Source: Variovorax sp. YR216
Lineage (GTDB): Bacteria > Pseudomonadota > Gammaproteobacteria > Burkholderiales > Burkholderiaceae_C
DNA: 64,000 bases
NCBI RefSeq assembly: GCF_900107745.1
Contig: NZ_FNRO01000005.1
Span: forward strand, 186,001 to 250,000
Direction: 5' to 3'
How positions within the stretch are numbered: position 1 is the stretch's first letter; each line of letters begins with the position of its first letter. Position numbers and translations under genes: made by a program. Of the stretch, positions 42,269 to 52,243 are shown piece after piece. The notes beneath the pieces were generated by a model. That model worked only from the letters and a program-made list of their open reading frames with translations. It ran no database searches and was not told the DNA's origin.

Positions 42269-42329
42269 GCGCCGCCCCGCCGCCCGAGGGCGCTCGCACC
42301 GCAGTGCGAAGCACGGAGGTCATCCAATG
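42265..42329 (+). repeat. Third copy of the junction repeat, between mdcB and mdcH
   Basis: This 65-bp copy begins at the ATGA overlapping the mdcB stop and ends at the mdcH ATG. It encodes a 21-codon frame whose translation matches that of the second mdcG-mdcB copy at 16 of 21 positions (both contain PPEGARTA), and its TGA overlaps the mdcH ATG. It also supplies the mdcH RBS GGAGG. Similar sequence at both junctions in the same orientation argues for insertion or duplication of a portable junction element. Confidence 0.7.
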
Positions 42330-43229
42330 AGCTACGCGCTGATCTTCTCGGGCCAGGGCATGCAGCATCCCGACATGCTGGCGTGGCTGGCCGAGGGCGA
42401 ACTCCTGCGACACGTTCAACGCGATCTGGGCCACGATTGGCGCGAGCGCCTGCGCGATCCCGATTGGGCGGGCCGCAACGCCAATGCCCAACTGCTCCTC
42501 ACCGCGCTTGGACTCGCTGCGTGGACGGCGCTTGCCCCGCATCATCCTGCGCCGGCGGTCGTCGCGGGCTACAGCGTCGGCGAAGTGGCGGCCTTCGCGG
42601 CGGCCGGCGTCTACGACGCGCCGACCGCCATCGACCTGGTGCGGCACCGCGCCGAGCTGATGGACCGCGATGCCGAACGCTGCGACTGCGGCCTGATCGC
42701 GGTGAGCGGCCTCGGCGCCGAAGCGCTCGACGCGCTGTGCGCGGACTTCGGCCTCGCGGTGGCCATCCGCAACGGCGCGGTCAACGTCGTGCTCGGCGGC
42801 CCTGCGGCAGCGCTCGCGCCGGCCGCCGAAGCGGCGCAACGCCTCGGCGGCCACGTCACGAGGCTCAACGTCCACGTCGCATCGCACACGCGATGGATGA
42901 CCGACGCGGCGCGCTCGTTCGAAGCCTTGCTCGCTCCGCGCTCGTTCGGGTCGCCACGAGTCCCCTTGCTCAGCAACGTCGGCGGCCGCGTTCGCGATGC
43001 CGATCAGGCCAAGGCCGCACTCGCGCGCCAGATCGACCACACCGTCCACTGGGACGAATGCATGGAGAGCATTGCGGCGCGACGCGTGCGATGCGTGCTC
43101 GAAATCGGTCCCGGGCAGGCGCTGGCCCGCATGTGGAACGAGCGGCAAGCGGACATCCCCGCCCGCTCGGCGGATGAGTTCCGCAGCATCGAGGGCGTCA
43201 TCGGCTGGATCGAGCGACACATCGACTGA
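42327..43229 (+). CDS. mdcH: Malonyl-CoA:ACP transacylase of malonate decarboxylase (epsilon subunit)
   Basis: MdcH (300 residues) primes the decarboxylase by moving malonyl from malonyl-CoA to the carrier protein. It is an FabD-type acyltransferase: IFSGQGMQ at the start, the nucleophile Ser83 in GYSVGE and His187 in VASHTRW form the catalytic pair, and LSNVGGRV and LEIGPGQALARM close the fold. It is the last gene of the malonate operon. The following 358 bp contain no gene. Confidence 0.9.
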   Translation: MSYALIFSGQGMQHPDMLAWLAEGELLRHVQRDLGHDWRERLRDPDWAGRNANAQLLLTALGLAAWTALAPHHPAPAVVAGYSVGEVAAFAAAGVYDAPTAIDLVRHRAELMDRDAERCDCGLIAVSGLGAEALDALCADFGLAVAIRNGAVNVVLGGPAAALAPAAEAAQRLGGHVTRLNVHVASHTRWMTDAARSFEALLAPRSFGSPRVPLLSNVGGRVRDADQAKAALARQIDHTVHWDECMESIAARRVRCVLEIGPGQALARMWNERQADIPARSADEFRSIEGVIGWIERHID

Positions 43230-43588
43230 CCGAGTTGCACCTCGTTTCTGTGGATAACGTTGTGTGTTGTGCGAGGACGAAAGGGCGCGAACGCAGGCCC
43301 GGCGCGGCTTGCGACTGCGTTGCCTCGAAAACGGGCACTCATCCTGGTGCCCGGCGAGGACTGATGCGGCAAAAGGCCCCGAGCCGACACAGCGCGAGGC
43401 CTTCGATCCAGCCATCCGGGAAATACCGCGGAACCGGCTCCGCCGGGCCGCTGGTATTGCCCCCTGCAAGGGGGCTGAGGGCCGCGGCTCCGGGCCTGCC
43501 TGCGCAGGCCTGGACGTGCCCGAAGAGCAGCCGCCTCTGGCGGCCGCCCGTCGGTCGCTACACGAAGTGAGCGAGGCTGGGGGTGTGC
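43230..43588. other. Non-coding interval with several hairpins
   Basis: I see no supported gene in these 359 bp. It holds several G+C-rich hairpins: CCCCCTGCAAGGGGG near 43460-43475, GCCTGCGCAGGC near 43498-43509, and GCCGCCTCTGGCGGC near 43530-43545. The last part contains a GAAGTGAGCGAGG motif reminiscent of the core of the 174-bp palindrome at 25297-25470. It lies between the convergent mdcH and MFS genes, so one or more of these hairpins may act as terminators. It may also be a worn dispersed repeat. Confidence 0.45.
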
Positions 43589-45283
43589 CTAATCGTTGGC
43601 GTAGATGTCCACATCCTTGGTTTCGCGGATGAAGATCGTGCCGACCACCAGGGTCACTGCCGCGATCACGATCGGATACCACAGCCCGTTGTACATGTTG
43701 CCGGTGCTGGCCACGATCGCAAACGCGGTGGTGGGCAGCAGGCCGCCGAACCAGCCGTTGCCGACGTGGTACGGCAGGCTCATCGAGGTGTAGCGGATAC
43801 GGGTGGGGAACATCTCGACCAGCATGGCGGCGATCGGCCCGTAGACCATCGTCACCAGCAGCACCAGCCAGAAGAGCAGCGCCACGGTCAGGACCTTGTT
43901 CATCTGGGCTGGGTCGGCCTTGCTCGGGTAGCCCGCGGTCTTGAGCTGCTCGGTCACGCTCTTCTTGAAGGCGGCGATTTCCTTGCTCGAGGCTTCGTCG
44001 AACTTGTGGTTGACCACGTTGCCGACCGGCGAGTTGATCGCGACATCGCCGATCTTCACCACGGCCGGCGAACCGGCGGGGCCGTCGATGCGCTCATAGC
44101 TCACCGAGTTCTGCACCAGGAAGCGCTTGGCGATATCGCAGGAGCTGCGGAAGTCGATTTCGCGTGCCACCGGGTTGCCCTGGAACGAGCAGGTGCCCGG
44201 GTCGGCGGTGACGGTCACGCCAGCGGTCGCCTGTGCCTTGGCGAGGGCAGGGTTGGCGGCTTCGGTCAGCATCTTGAAGACCGGGAAGTAGGTCACGACC
44301 GCCAGCAGGCAGCCGGCCAGGATGATCGACTTGCGGCCGATCTTGTCGGACAGCGTGCCCCACACCACGAAGAACGGCGTGCCGATCAGCAGGGCGGCCG
44401 CGATCATCAGGTTGGCGGTCGTCGCATCGACCTTGAGCTGCTGCGTCAGGAAGAACAACGCATAGAACTGGCCGGTGTACCAGACCACGGCTTGGCCGGC
44501 GGTGAGGCCGATGAGCGCCAGGATCACGATCTTGAGGTTCTTCCACTGGCCGAAGGATTCGGCGAGCGGCGCCTTCGAGGTCTTGCCCTCGGCCTTCATG
44601 CGCTGGAATGCCGGCGATTCGGACAGCGACAGGCGGATCCAAACCGAGACGCCCAGCAGCAGGATCGAGACGAGGAAAGGAATGCGCCATGCCCAATCGG
44701 CGAAGGCTGCTTCGCCGACGCCTTCGCGCACGCCGAGGATGACCAAGAGGCTCAGGAACAGGCCGAGCGTGGCGGTGGTCTGGATCCACGAGGTGTACGC
44801 GCCGCGCTTGCCGTGCGGCGAGTGCTCGGCCACATAGGTGGCCGCACCGCCGTACTCGCCGCCGAGGGCGAGGCCCTGCAGCAGTCGCAACGCGATGAGG
44901 ATCACCGGCGCTGCGACGCCGATGGTCGCGTAGCTCGGCAGCAGGCCGACGATGAAGGTCGACAGACCCATGATCAGGATCGTGACCAGGAAGGTGTACT
45001 TGCGCCCGATCATGTCGCCGAGGCGGCCGAACACGATGGCGCCGAAGGGACGGACGAGGAAGCCCGCCGCGAAGGCCAGCAGCGCGAAGATGAAGGCCGC
45101 GCCGGCATCCAGGCCGCTGAAGAACTGCTTCGCGATGATCGCTGCGAGCGAACCGTAGAGGTAGAAGTCGTACCACTCGAACACCGTTCCGAGGGAGGAA
45201 GCGAAGATGACCTTCTTCTCCTCGGCGGTCATGGGACGCGGACCGCTGGTCGGCGCTCCCCGTGAATCTAGTGTGGCTGCCAT
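43589..45283 (-). CDS. MHS-family MFS transporter with a ~120-residue inserted loop
   Basis: This 564-residue major facilitator belongs to the metabolite:proton symporter group (ProP/KgtP/ShiA-like). EWYDFYLYGSLAAII, the loop 2-3 motif GRLGDMIGRKYTF and QGLALGGEYGGAATYVAEHSP are typical. Unlike the usual 430-450 residues, it has a hydrophilic insertion at about residues 340-460 with Cys365 and Cys382, between a helix pair in the second half and probably facing the periplasm. The ATG at 45283 is preceded by AGAAGGAG. An open frame further upstream lacks RBS support. The transported acid is unknown. It lies downstream of the leucine-degradation region but 144 bp from it, so it may be separately transcribed. 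Confidence 0.88.
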   Translation of the reverse strand: MAATLDSRGAPTSGPRPMTAEEKKVIFASSLGTVFEWYDFYLYGSLAAIIAKQFFSGLDAGAAFIFALLAFAAGFLVRPFGAIVFGRLGDMIGRKYTFLVTILIMGLSTFIVGLLPSYATIGVAAPVILIALRLLQGLALGGEYGGAATYVAEHSPHGKRGAYTSWIQTTATLGLFLSLLVILGVREGVGEAAFADWAWRIPFLVSILLLGVSVWIRLSLSESPAFQRMKAEGKTSKAPLAESFGQWKNLKIVILALIGLTAGQAVVWYTGQFYALFFLTQQLKVDATTANLMIAAALLIGTPFFVVWGTLSDKIGRKSIILAGCLLAVVTYFPVFKMLTEAANPALAKAQATAGVTVTADPGTCSFQGNPVAREIDFRSSCDIAKRFLVQNSVSYERIDGPAGSPAVVKIGDVAINSPVGNVVNHKFDEASSKEIAAFKKSVTEQLKTAGYPSKADPAQMNKVLTVALLFWLVLLVTMVYGPIAAMLVEMFPTRIRYTSMSLPYHVGNGWFGGLLPTTAFAIVASTGNMYNGLWYPIVIAAVTLVVGTIFIRETKDVDIYAND

Positions 45284-45427
45284 GTCGTCTCCTTCTAGTG
45301 TTTCGCCCACGGCGTGGGACGTCACGCATTCTTGGAGTGCCGACTGACCCGAGGCTGTCGCCAAACTGAATCGTTGCTGACAGCTTAGGGTCTAACCCGC
45401 GGATCGCTTTTCAGCCTGTAGAAAATG

Positions 45428-46069
45428 TCAGCCTTTGTTGCGGCGCAGCGAAGGGCGCTGGTCAGCCGTGGCCCATTCGGCGCCGTCGAACCAGTCGTCA
45501 CCGGCGAGGTAGGCGCGCAGCATGCCGAGGCCGTCGAAGCCCCAGAACTGGCGGCCGTCGACCTCGAACGTGGGCACGCCGAAGATGCCGCGCGCGATGG
45601 CCTCGTCGGTGTTCTTCTTGAGTTGCGCCTTCACCTCGTCGCCGCCCGCATCGCGCACCTGGCGCAACTGCGCAGCGAGCGCGGCAAGGCGGGCTTCGTC
45701 GCCCGGCTCGCCGCCGGTGCGCCAGATGTCGCGGAAGAGTGTCTCGGTCACGTGGCGATTGATGTCGCCGTCGGTCGATGTCGCGAGCGCCAACCGCAGG
45801 TGCGGCAGCGGATTGAAAGGATGCGTCGCCGGCATCTGGACCGGGATGCCGTTTTCGCGTCCCTGCCACAGGATGTGCCGGTAGGTCCATGTGCGCTTCG
45901 AAGGGATCTCCGCCGGCCCGAGCTGGCCGTGGTGCTTGAGCAGCGCACCGAAGAGCAGCGGCCGGTACGCCACGCTGTAGGTCAGCCCTTCGAGCGCCTG
46001 CGGCAGATGCTCGAAGGCGAGGTACGCGTAAGGCGAGATGAAGTCGAGATGGAAGGTGATGTGCTTCAT
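45428..46069 (-). CDS. DsbA-family 2-hydroxychromene-2-carboxylate isomerase-like protein
   Basis: This 213-residue protein has the kappa-class GST/DsbA-like thioredoxin fold. The start ITFHLDFISPYAYLAFEHLP contains the SPY motif whose serine binds glutathione in hydroxychromene carboxylate isomerases, in place of a CXXC. GIFGVPTFEVDGRQFWGFDGLGMLRAYL near the end is typical. In this setting it may isomerise a CoA-ester or aromatic intermediate with glutathione. Its ATG overlaps the stop of the DUF1289 gene (ATGA), which indicates coupling, and GGAGAC precedes it. Confidence 0.82.
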   Translation of the reverse strand: MKHITFHLDFISPYAYLAFEHLPQALEGLTYSVAYRPLLFGALLKHHGQLGPAEIPSKRTWTYRHILWQGRENGIPVQMPATHPFNPLPHLRLALATSTDGDINRHVTETLFRDIWRTGGEPGDEARLAALAAQLRQVRDAGGDEVKAQLKKNTDEAIARGIFGVPTFEVDGRQFWGFDGLGMLRAYLAGDDWFDGAEWATADQRPSLRRNKG

Positions 46070-46302
46070 GGCTTGTCTCCGGCGCTGGCGAGGAAGCCGG
46101 CCTGCGCACGCAGTTCGATGGCGCGCCACACGCCGCGCTTGTCGGCATCGCCCATGCGGCTCCATGCCGCAATCTCGTCGATGGTGCGCAGGCACCCTTC
46201 GCAGAAGCCGCTCTCCGGGTCCATCCGGCAGATCGAGATGCAGGGCGACGGCACGCCACTCGCGACCGCGCGTGCGGCAATGGCGCGGTCGACGACGCTC
46301 AC
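46066..46302 (-). CDS. DUF1289 small cysteine-rich protein
   Basis: This is a 78-residue protein with the DUF1289 pattern SPCISICRMDPESGFCEGCLRT, giving four cysteines spaced C-X3-C-X8-C-X2-C that probably bind a metal or Fe-S cluster. The C-terminal helix ending in WRAIELRAQ is also typical. Function is unknown. It overlaps the genes on both sides by 4 bp, so it is embedded in a coupled series with the YbaK-like gene before it and the isomerase-like gene after it. Confidence 0.8.
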   Translation of the reverse strand: MSVVDRAIAARAVASGVPSPCISICRMDPESGFCEGCLRTIDEIAAWSRMGDADKRGVWRAIELRAQAGFLASAGDKP

Positions 46303-46787
46303 ACCACGTCCGCGACCGGCGCGCCGGTCAGGCCTTCGAGATCCTGCGGACGCAGCCGCACCACCGCGTGCGGATGGCCCGCGGCGGCCCAGATCTCGTC
46401 GAAGCGGAAGAGGTCGCGATCGATCAGCATCACCGGCTCGGTCGCGTGGCCGAACGGCGACACACCGCCGATCGAAAAACCGGTGCGCGACTTCACGAAC
46501 TCCGCATCGGCGCGGCCGAGCTTGCCCACGATGGCCTCGACCTTCTTCTCGTCCACGCGCCTGTCGCCCGAGGTCACCACCAGCACCGCGCTCTCGTCCG
46601 ACTTGCGGCGGAACACGATGCTCTTGGCGATCTGCCCGAGCTCGATGCCCAGCGCATCGGCGGCCTGCTGCGCGGTGCGCGCGGCGTCGTCGAGCATGCG
46701 CGGCGAATGCGGATGGCCCTTGTCCTGCAGCACGCGCGCGACGCGCTGCACGCCTTCGGGCAAGGAGGTCAGTTCAGCGCCACACAT
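46299..46787 (-). CDS. YbaK/EbsC aminoacyl-tRNA deacylase-like protein
   Basis: This is a 162-residue single-domain protein of the prolyl-tRNA editing superfamily, whose members hydrolyse misacylated tRNAs such as Cys-tRNAPro or Ala-tRNAPro in trans. Conserved parts are AKSIVFRRKSDESAVLVVTSGDRRVDEKKV, which includes the catalytic-lysine region, and TGFSIGGVSPFGH. It starts 3 bp after the HMG-CoA lyase stop and overlaps the next gene by 4 bp. It is probably a passenger in a catabolic operon. Confidence 0.85.
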   Translation of the reverse strand: MCGAELTSLPEGVQRVARVLQDKGHPHSPRMLDDAARTAQQAADALGIELGQIAKSIVFRRKSDESAVLVVTSGDRRVDEKKVEAIVGKLGRADAEFVKSRTGFSIGGVSPFGHATEPVMLIDRDLFRFDEIWAAAGHPHAVVRLRPQDLEGLTGAPVADVV

Positions 46788-46790
46788 GGT

Positions 46791-47711
46791 TCAACCGGCC
46801 CTCTTGGTGCGGATGGCTTTCGACGCGCGCGAATTCGGCTCGCGGCCCAGTGCGTCGCTGATGTAGACGCCCGCATCGATCAGCTTGTCGAGATCGATGC
46901 CGGTTTCGATGCCCATGCCCTGCAGCATGTAGACCACGTCCTCGGTCGCGACATTCCCGGTCGCGCCCTTCGCGTAGGGGCAGCCGCCGAGCCCGGCCGA
47001 CGAGGTGTCGAATTGCCACACGCCCATCTCCAGGCTCGCGAGCGTGTTGCCGAGCGCCTGTCCATAGGTGTCGTGGTAGTGGCCCGAGATGTCGTCGATG
47101 CCGTAGTGCTTGAGCGTGGCTTCCAGCGCGCGCTGCACCTTCACCGGCGTGCCCACGCCGATGGTGTCGGCCACGCCGACATGCTGCACGCCGATCTCCT
47201 TCATCAGCCCGGCCAGCATCTCGACGCGCTCCGGCGCGATCTCGCCTTCGTACGGACACCCCACGGTGCACGACATCGCACCGCGCACATAGATACCCTT
47301 CTCGCGCGCCGCCTCGACCACCGGCCGGAAGCGCTCGATGCTCTCCGCGATCGAGCAGTTGATGTTGCGCTGGCTGAAGGCCTCGCTCGCGGCGCCGAAC
47401 ACCACGATCTCGTCGGGCCACTCTTCGCGCGGCGCGGCGATCGCGGCCTCGAAGCCCTTCATGTTCGGCGTAAGCACCGAGTAGCGCACGCCAGGCTTGC
47501 GCCGGATGCCATGCATCACCTCCGCGTTGTCCGCCATCTGCGGAACCCACTTGGGAGAAACGAAGCTGGTGACTTCGATTTCCCTGAGGCCCGCGTCCTG
47601 CAGGCGATGGACGAGGCCGATCTTGACTTCGGCGGGGACCGGCTGCTTCTCGTTCTGCAGGCCGTCGCGCGGGCCGACGTCGACGATCTTGACTTTGGTG
47701 GGGTATTTCAT
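46791..47711 (-). CDS. mvaB: Hydroxymethylglutaryl-CoA lyase
   Basis: This lyase of 306 residues splits HMG-CoA into acetoacetate and acetyl-CoA, the last step of leucine breakdown. The N-terminal VDVGPRDGLQNE, with the catalytic Arg/Asp, and the cysteine-loop signature AGLGGCPYAKGATGNVATED are intact, and GHYHDTYG holds metal-binding histidines. Relative to the other leucine genes it lies on the far side of the low-G+C Tae4 insert. It must therefore be transcribed from a new promoter in the 145 bp before it, or through antisense passage of the insert. Confidence 0.93.
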   Translation of the reverse strand: MKYPTKVKIVDVGPRDGLQNEKQPVPAEVKIGLVHRLQDAGLREIEVTSFVSPKWVPQMADNAEVMHGIRRKPGVRYSVLTPNMKGFEAAIAAPREEWPDEIVVFGAASEAFSQRNINCSIAESIERFRPVVEAAREKGIYVRGAMSCTVGCPYEGEIAPERVEMLAGLMKEIGVQHVGVADTIGVGTPVKVQRALEATLKHYGIDDISGHYHDTYGQALGNTLASLEMGVWQFDTSSAGLGGCPYAKGATGNVATEDVVYMLQGMGIETGIDLDKLIDAGVYISDALGREPNSRASKAIRTKRAG

Positions 47712-47856
47712 CGGTATTACCTAGTTCATATGGCTGAAGCGTATGGCGTCCTGTTCCAGACGCTATGCCCTCGATGCTGAATCATTCAACGGACTGGAAG
47801 ATTTGCTGCCAAGGCAGATAGTGCAAACTCTCTCGAAAATCAAAGGGAGCTCATCG

Positions 47857-48375
47857 ATGACGATAGTGAAATTCTCGGATCTTTGGAAGAACCATCCTCA
47901 CGTCACGGGGGAAGGGCCGGTATTGGACAAAAAGGTCTACAACGATCAATGCGCAATCAATCTGGCAGTCGCCCTAATCCGTTCCGGTATGAATCTCGAC
48001 GGGTTCAAAGGCACGCGCTCATGGCAACAGGACCGTCCCAAGTACCCCATTCGCGCACAGGAACTCGCCGACTGGCTCGCACGAACGCCCACCGGCATTC
48101 CCTTCGGGCCCAAGAGATTCAAGGGCAACGAAATTGAGAACAAAGAATCCGGGGAATCAGTATTCGACAGAATTCCTCTCTCAGTAAGCACCGGTATCGT
48201 GTTCTTTCAGAACTACTGGGGATCGGGTCGACAAGGCGACCACATTGATCTGTGGAATAGCCGACGCTTGACTGACGTTTCCAGTTGGCTGCGACTACGC
48301 TACCGCATCTCATGGGAAGGCTACTGGTCCAACTATCTGAAATCGGAGTCCATCTGGTTCTGGCCGATCCCATGA
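47857..48375 (+). CDS. Tae4-family T6SS peptidoglycan amidase effector
   Basis: This 172-residue protein matches the type VI secretion amidase effector 4 family. Such effectors are injected into the periplasm of rival cells and cut the D-Glu-mDAP peptide bond. The catalytic cysteine is Cys32 in YNDQCAINLAVALIRSG and the histidine is His129 in WGSGRQGDHIDLWNS. RAQELADWL and the C-terminal IWFWPIP are also typical. No signal peptide is present, as expected for T6SS cargo. The ATG at 47857 follows GGGAG by 8 bp; a longer frame from 47743 lacks an RBS. The region is much poorer in G+C than its neighbours and on the opposite strand, which indicates acquisition. No hcp, vgrG or other T6SS gene is in the window. 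Confidence 0.85.
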   Translation: MTIVKFSDLWKNHPHVTGEGPVLDKKVYNDQCAINLAVALIRSGMNLDGFKGTRSWQQDRPKYPIRAQELADWLARTPTGIPFGPKRFKGNEIENKESGESVFDRIPLSVSTGIVFFQNYWGSGRQGDHIDLWNSRRLTDVSSWLRLRYRISWEGYWSNYLKSESIWFWPIP

Positions 48376-48620
48376 AACGCTTGTTTTGCATAGCTCTGTG
48401 CATGATCGGTTCTGCGTTGCTAACCGCCGTCGCTTCGTTCTACATGATTGACGCGTTCTCGCTATGGTACGGACCGCGCTACATCAAAAATGACAAGGAC
48501 ATCACGACCATCTATCTCCTCTCCCTCGGCGTTTGGCTTGCAACAATTGTTGCCGGCGGTGCGGCAGGAAAGATGATTCACACCCGACTCTGTAAAGCAC
48601 TGGCTCGACGTTCGAACTAG
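48372..48620 (+). CDS. Small two-helix membrane protein overlapping tae4 (candidate immunity protein)
   Basis: This 82-residue protein begins at an ATG overlapping the tae4 stop (ATGA). Hydrophobic helices span about residues 4-25 and 47-68, with a polar loop of about 20 residues (including WYGPRYIKNDKD) between them and a basic C-terminus (LCKALARRSN). The charges suggest both ends are in the cytoplasm and the loop is in the periplasm, where Tae4 acts. Known Tai4 immunity proteins are soluble periplasmic proteins, which this does not resemble. Coupled position makes an immunity role the simplest inference. The stop codon interlocks with the convergent dehydrogenase stop in CTAG. Confidence 0.6.
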   Translation: MKRLFCIALCMIGSALLTAVASFYMIDAFSLWYGPRYIKNDKDITTIYLLSLGVWLATIVAGGAAGKMIHTRLCKALARRSN

Positions 48621-49561
48621 TATCCGCGCTGTGTATCGACCACGCCGGCAATGGGTTCTCCGCGGGACATCGCGCGGATCTTGCCGGCGATCTGCGCGAT
48701 CGATGCCTCGCGCAGGGTGCGCGCCGAGCCGTGCGGCGTGACGTTGATCTTCGGGTGGTGCCAGAAAGGATGTTCGGCCGGCAGCGGCTCGACCTCGAAC
48801 ACATCGAGCGTCGCACCTGCGAGCTGGCCGCTGTCGAGCAGCGGGATCAGGTCGGCTTCGACCAGATGCGCGCCGCGCGCGACGTTGATGACGTAGCCGC
48901 CCGGCTTGCCGCCGTTGAGCTTCGAGAGCGTCTGGCGGTTCATGATGCCGCGCGTGTCGGGCGTGAGCGGCAGCAGGTTGACCAGCACGCGGGTCGCGCC
49001 GAGGAAGGCGTCGAAGTCCTTCTCGCCCGCATGACACCGCACGCCGGCCAGATCCTTCGGTGACCGGCTCCAGCCATTGACCGGGAATTCGAAGTGCTGC
49101 ACCGCCTTCGCGACTCGCTCGCCGAGCACGCCCAGCCCCATGATCCCCACCGCGAAATCCTCACGCTCGCGCGGCTTGCGAAAGCTCCAGCGGCCCGCAC
49201 GCGACTCGGCTTCGTACGCGTCGAACTCGCGGAAGTGGCGGATCAGGTAGTGGCAGACGTATTCCGCCATCTGCACCGCCATGCCGGCATCGTCGAGCCG
49301 CACCACGCGGGTCTGCGGCGGCACCTTGAGCTTGAGCAGCGCATCGACGCCAGCGCCGATGTTGAAGAGCCCCTTCAAGCCGGGTTGCTCATCCAGCATC
49401 TGCTGCGGCGGCGCCCAGACGACCGCGTGATCGGCCGGCGCAGCGCCGGGCTGCCAGGGTTCCACTTCGGCCTCGGGGAAGGCCGCCTGAAATCCCGCAA
49501 CCCAGGCGTCGGGGCGGAGGTCGGTCAGGCTGACGAGGATTCGCATTCGGGAGGAAGTCAT
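48617..49561 (-). CDS. D-isomer-specific 2-hydroxyacid dehydrogenase (glyoxylate/hydroxypyruvate reductase A-like)
   Basis: This 314-residue NAD(P)-dependent reductase belongs to the GhrA group. The Rossmann motif is VGIMGLGVLGERVA, the substrate arginine is in INVARGAHLVE, and the catalytic histidine is in NVTPHGSA; the glutamate of EVEPLP completes the relay. The cofactor-domain residues NGWSRSPKD after the second strand suggest NADPH preference, which is inference. It follows mccA by 9 bp in the leucine operon. Its stop codon meets that of the small membrane gene from the opposite strand. Confidence 0.88.
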   Translation of the reverse strand: MTSSRMRILVSLTDLRPDAWVAGFQAAFPEAEVEPWQPGAAPADHAVVWAPPQQMLDEQPGLKGLFNIGAGVDALLKLKVPPQTRVVRLDDAGMAVQMAEYVCHYLIRHFREFDAYEAESRAGRWSFRKPREREDFAVGIMGLGVLGERVAKAVQHFEFPVNGWSRSPKDLAGVRCHAGEKDFDAFLGATRVLVNLLPLTPDTRGIMNRQTLSKLNGGKPGGYVINVARGAHLVEADLIPLLDSGQLAGATLDVFEVEPLPAEHPFWHHPKINVTPHGSARTLREASIAQIAGKIRAMSRGEPIAGVVDTQRGY

Positions 49562-49570
49562 TCCCCGAGC

Positions 49571-51557
<1,987 letters not shown>

Positions 51558-51565
<8 letters not shown>

Positions 51566-52229
51566 TCGATGAGTCTCCAGGAGGATTCTTCTTGAGCTGG
51601 AAGGCCGGCGTCACGCCGGGATCGGGCCGCCCGCTGAAGATGCGGGCCACGCGGGCGAAGAGGGATCTGAGGAAGCGCCAGCTCTTGCGAATGAGCCATA
51701 CGCTGAAGACCAGCACGGCGATGAAGAGGATGCCGAACACCAGCGGATGCACGACCGCGAGCCAGAGGCTGACCGGCACCACGCTGTCCTCGACCAGCGA
51801 CGCGCCGACGTTGCTGAAGGGTTCGGGCGAGGTGTTGATGGCCGCGCGCGTCGTCGCCTTCGCCGCATGCGCGGTGGCAGCGAAGCCGCCGCCCAGCAGC
51901 GCGGCGACGAGCGCCATCACCGCATGGTCGGCACCGAACACGCCCGCTGCCAGAGCGGCTCCGGCGGGGATGCGGATCACGGTGTGGACCATGTCCCAGA
52001 GCGAATCGAGGCCCGGGATCTTGTCGGCGAAGAACTCGACGAACACCATGAACCCGCTCGCCACCAGCACCACCGGGTGCGCCAGCAGTTGCAGGCCGCC
52101 GGGCAACTGCACCCAGCCGAGGTAGCCCGCGAGACCGGTCAGCAGCACGACGAGGTACAGCCGCACGCCGCTGGCCCAGCCGAGTGCGGCAGCCAACGCG
52201 AGCAATTGCGGCATGTCCAGGGCGTCCAT
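51558..52229 (-). CDS. DUF4126 membrane protein
   Basis: This is a 223-residue polytopic membrane protein of the DUF4126 family. Hydrophobic helices lie around residues 10-35, 45-65, 90-125 and 150-180, and ASGVRLYLVVLLTGLAGYLG and FFADKIPGLDSLWDMVHT are family features. The C-terminal 40 residues are basic and probably cytoplasmic. No function is known. It overlaps mccA by 8 bp and follows the enoyl-CoA hydratase by 14 bp, so it is co-transcribed with the leucine genes without an obvious role in that pathway. Confidence 0.78.
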
Positions 52230-52243
52230 GGTCGTCCGATGCG

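Noticed and set aside
47743-47856. 38-residue N-terminal extension of the Tae4 protein
   Set aside because: No RBS, not part of the family; the ATG at 47857 has GGGAG at a good distance.
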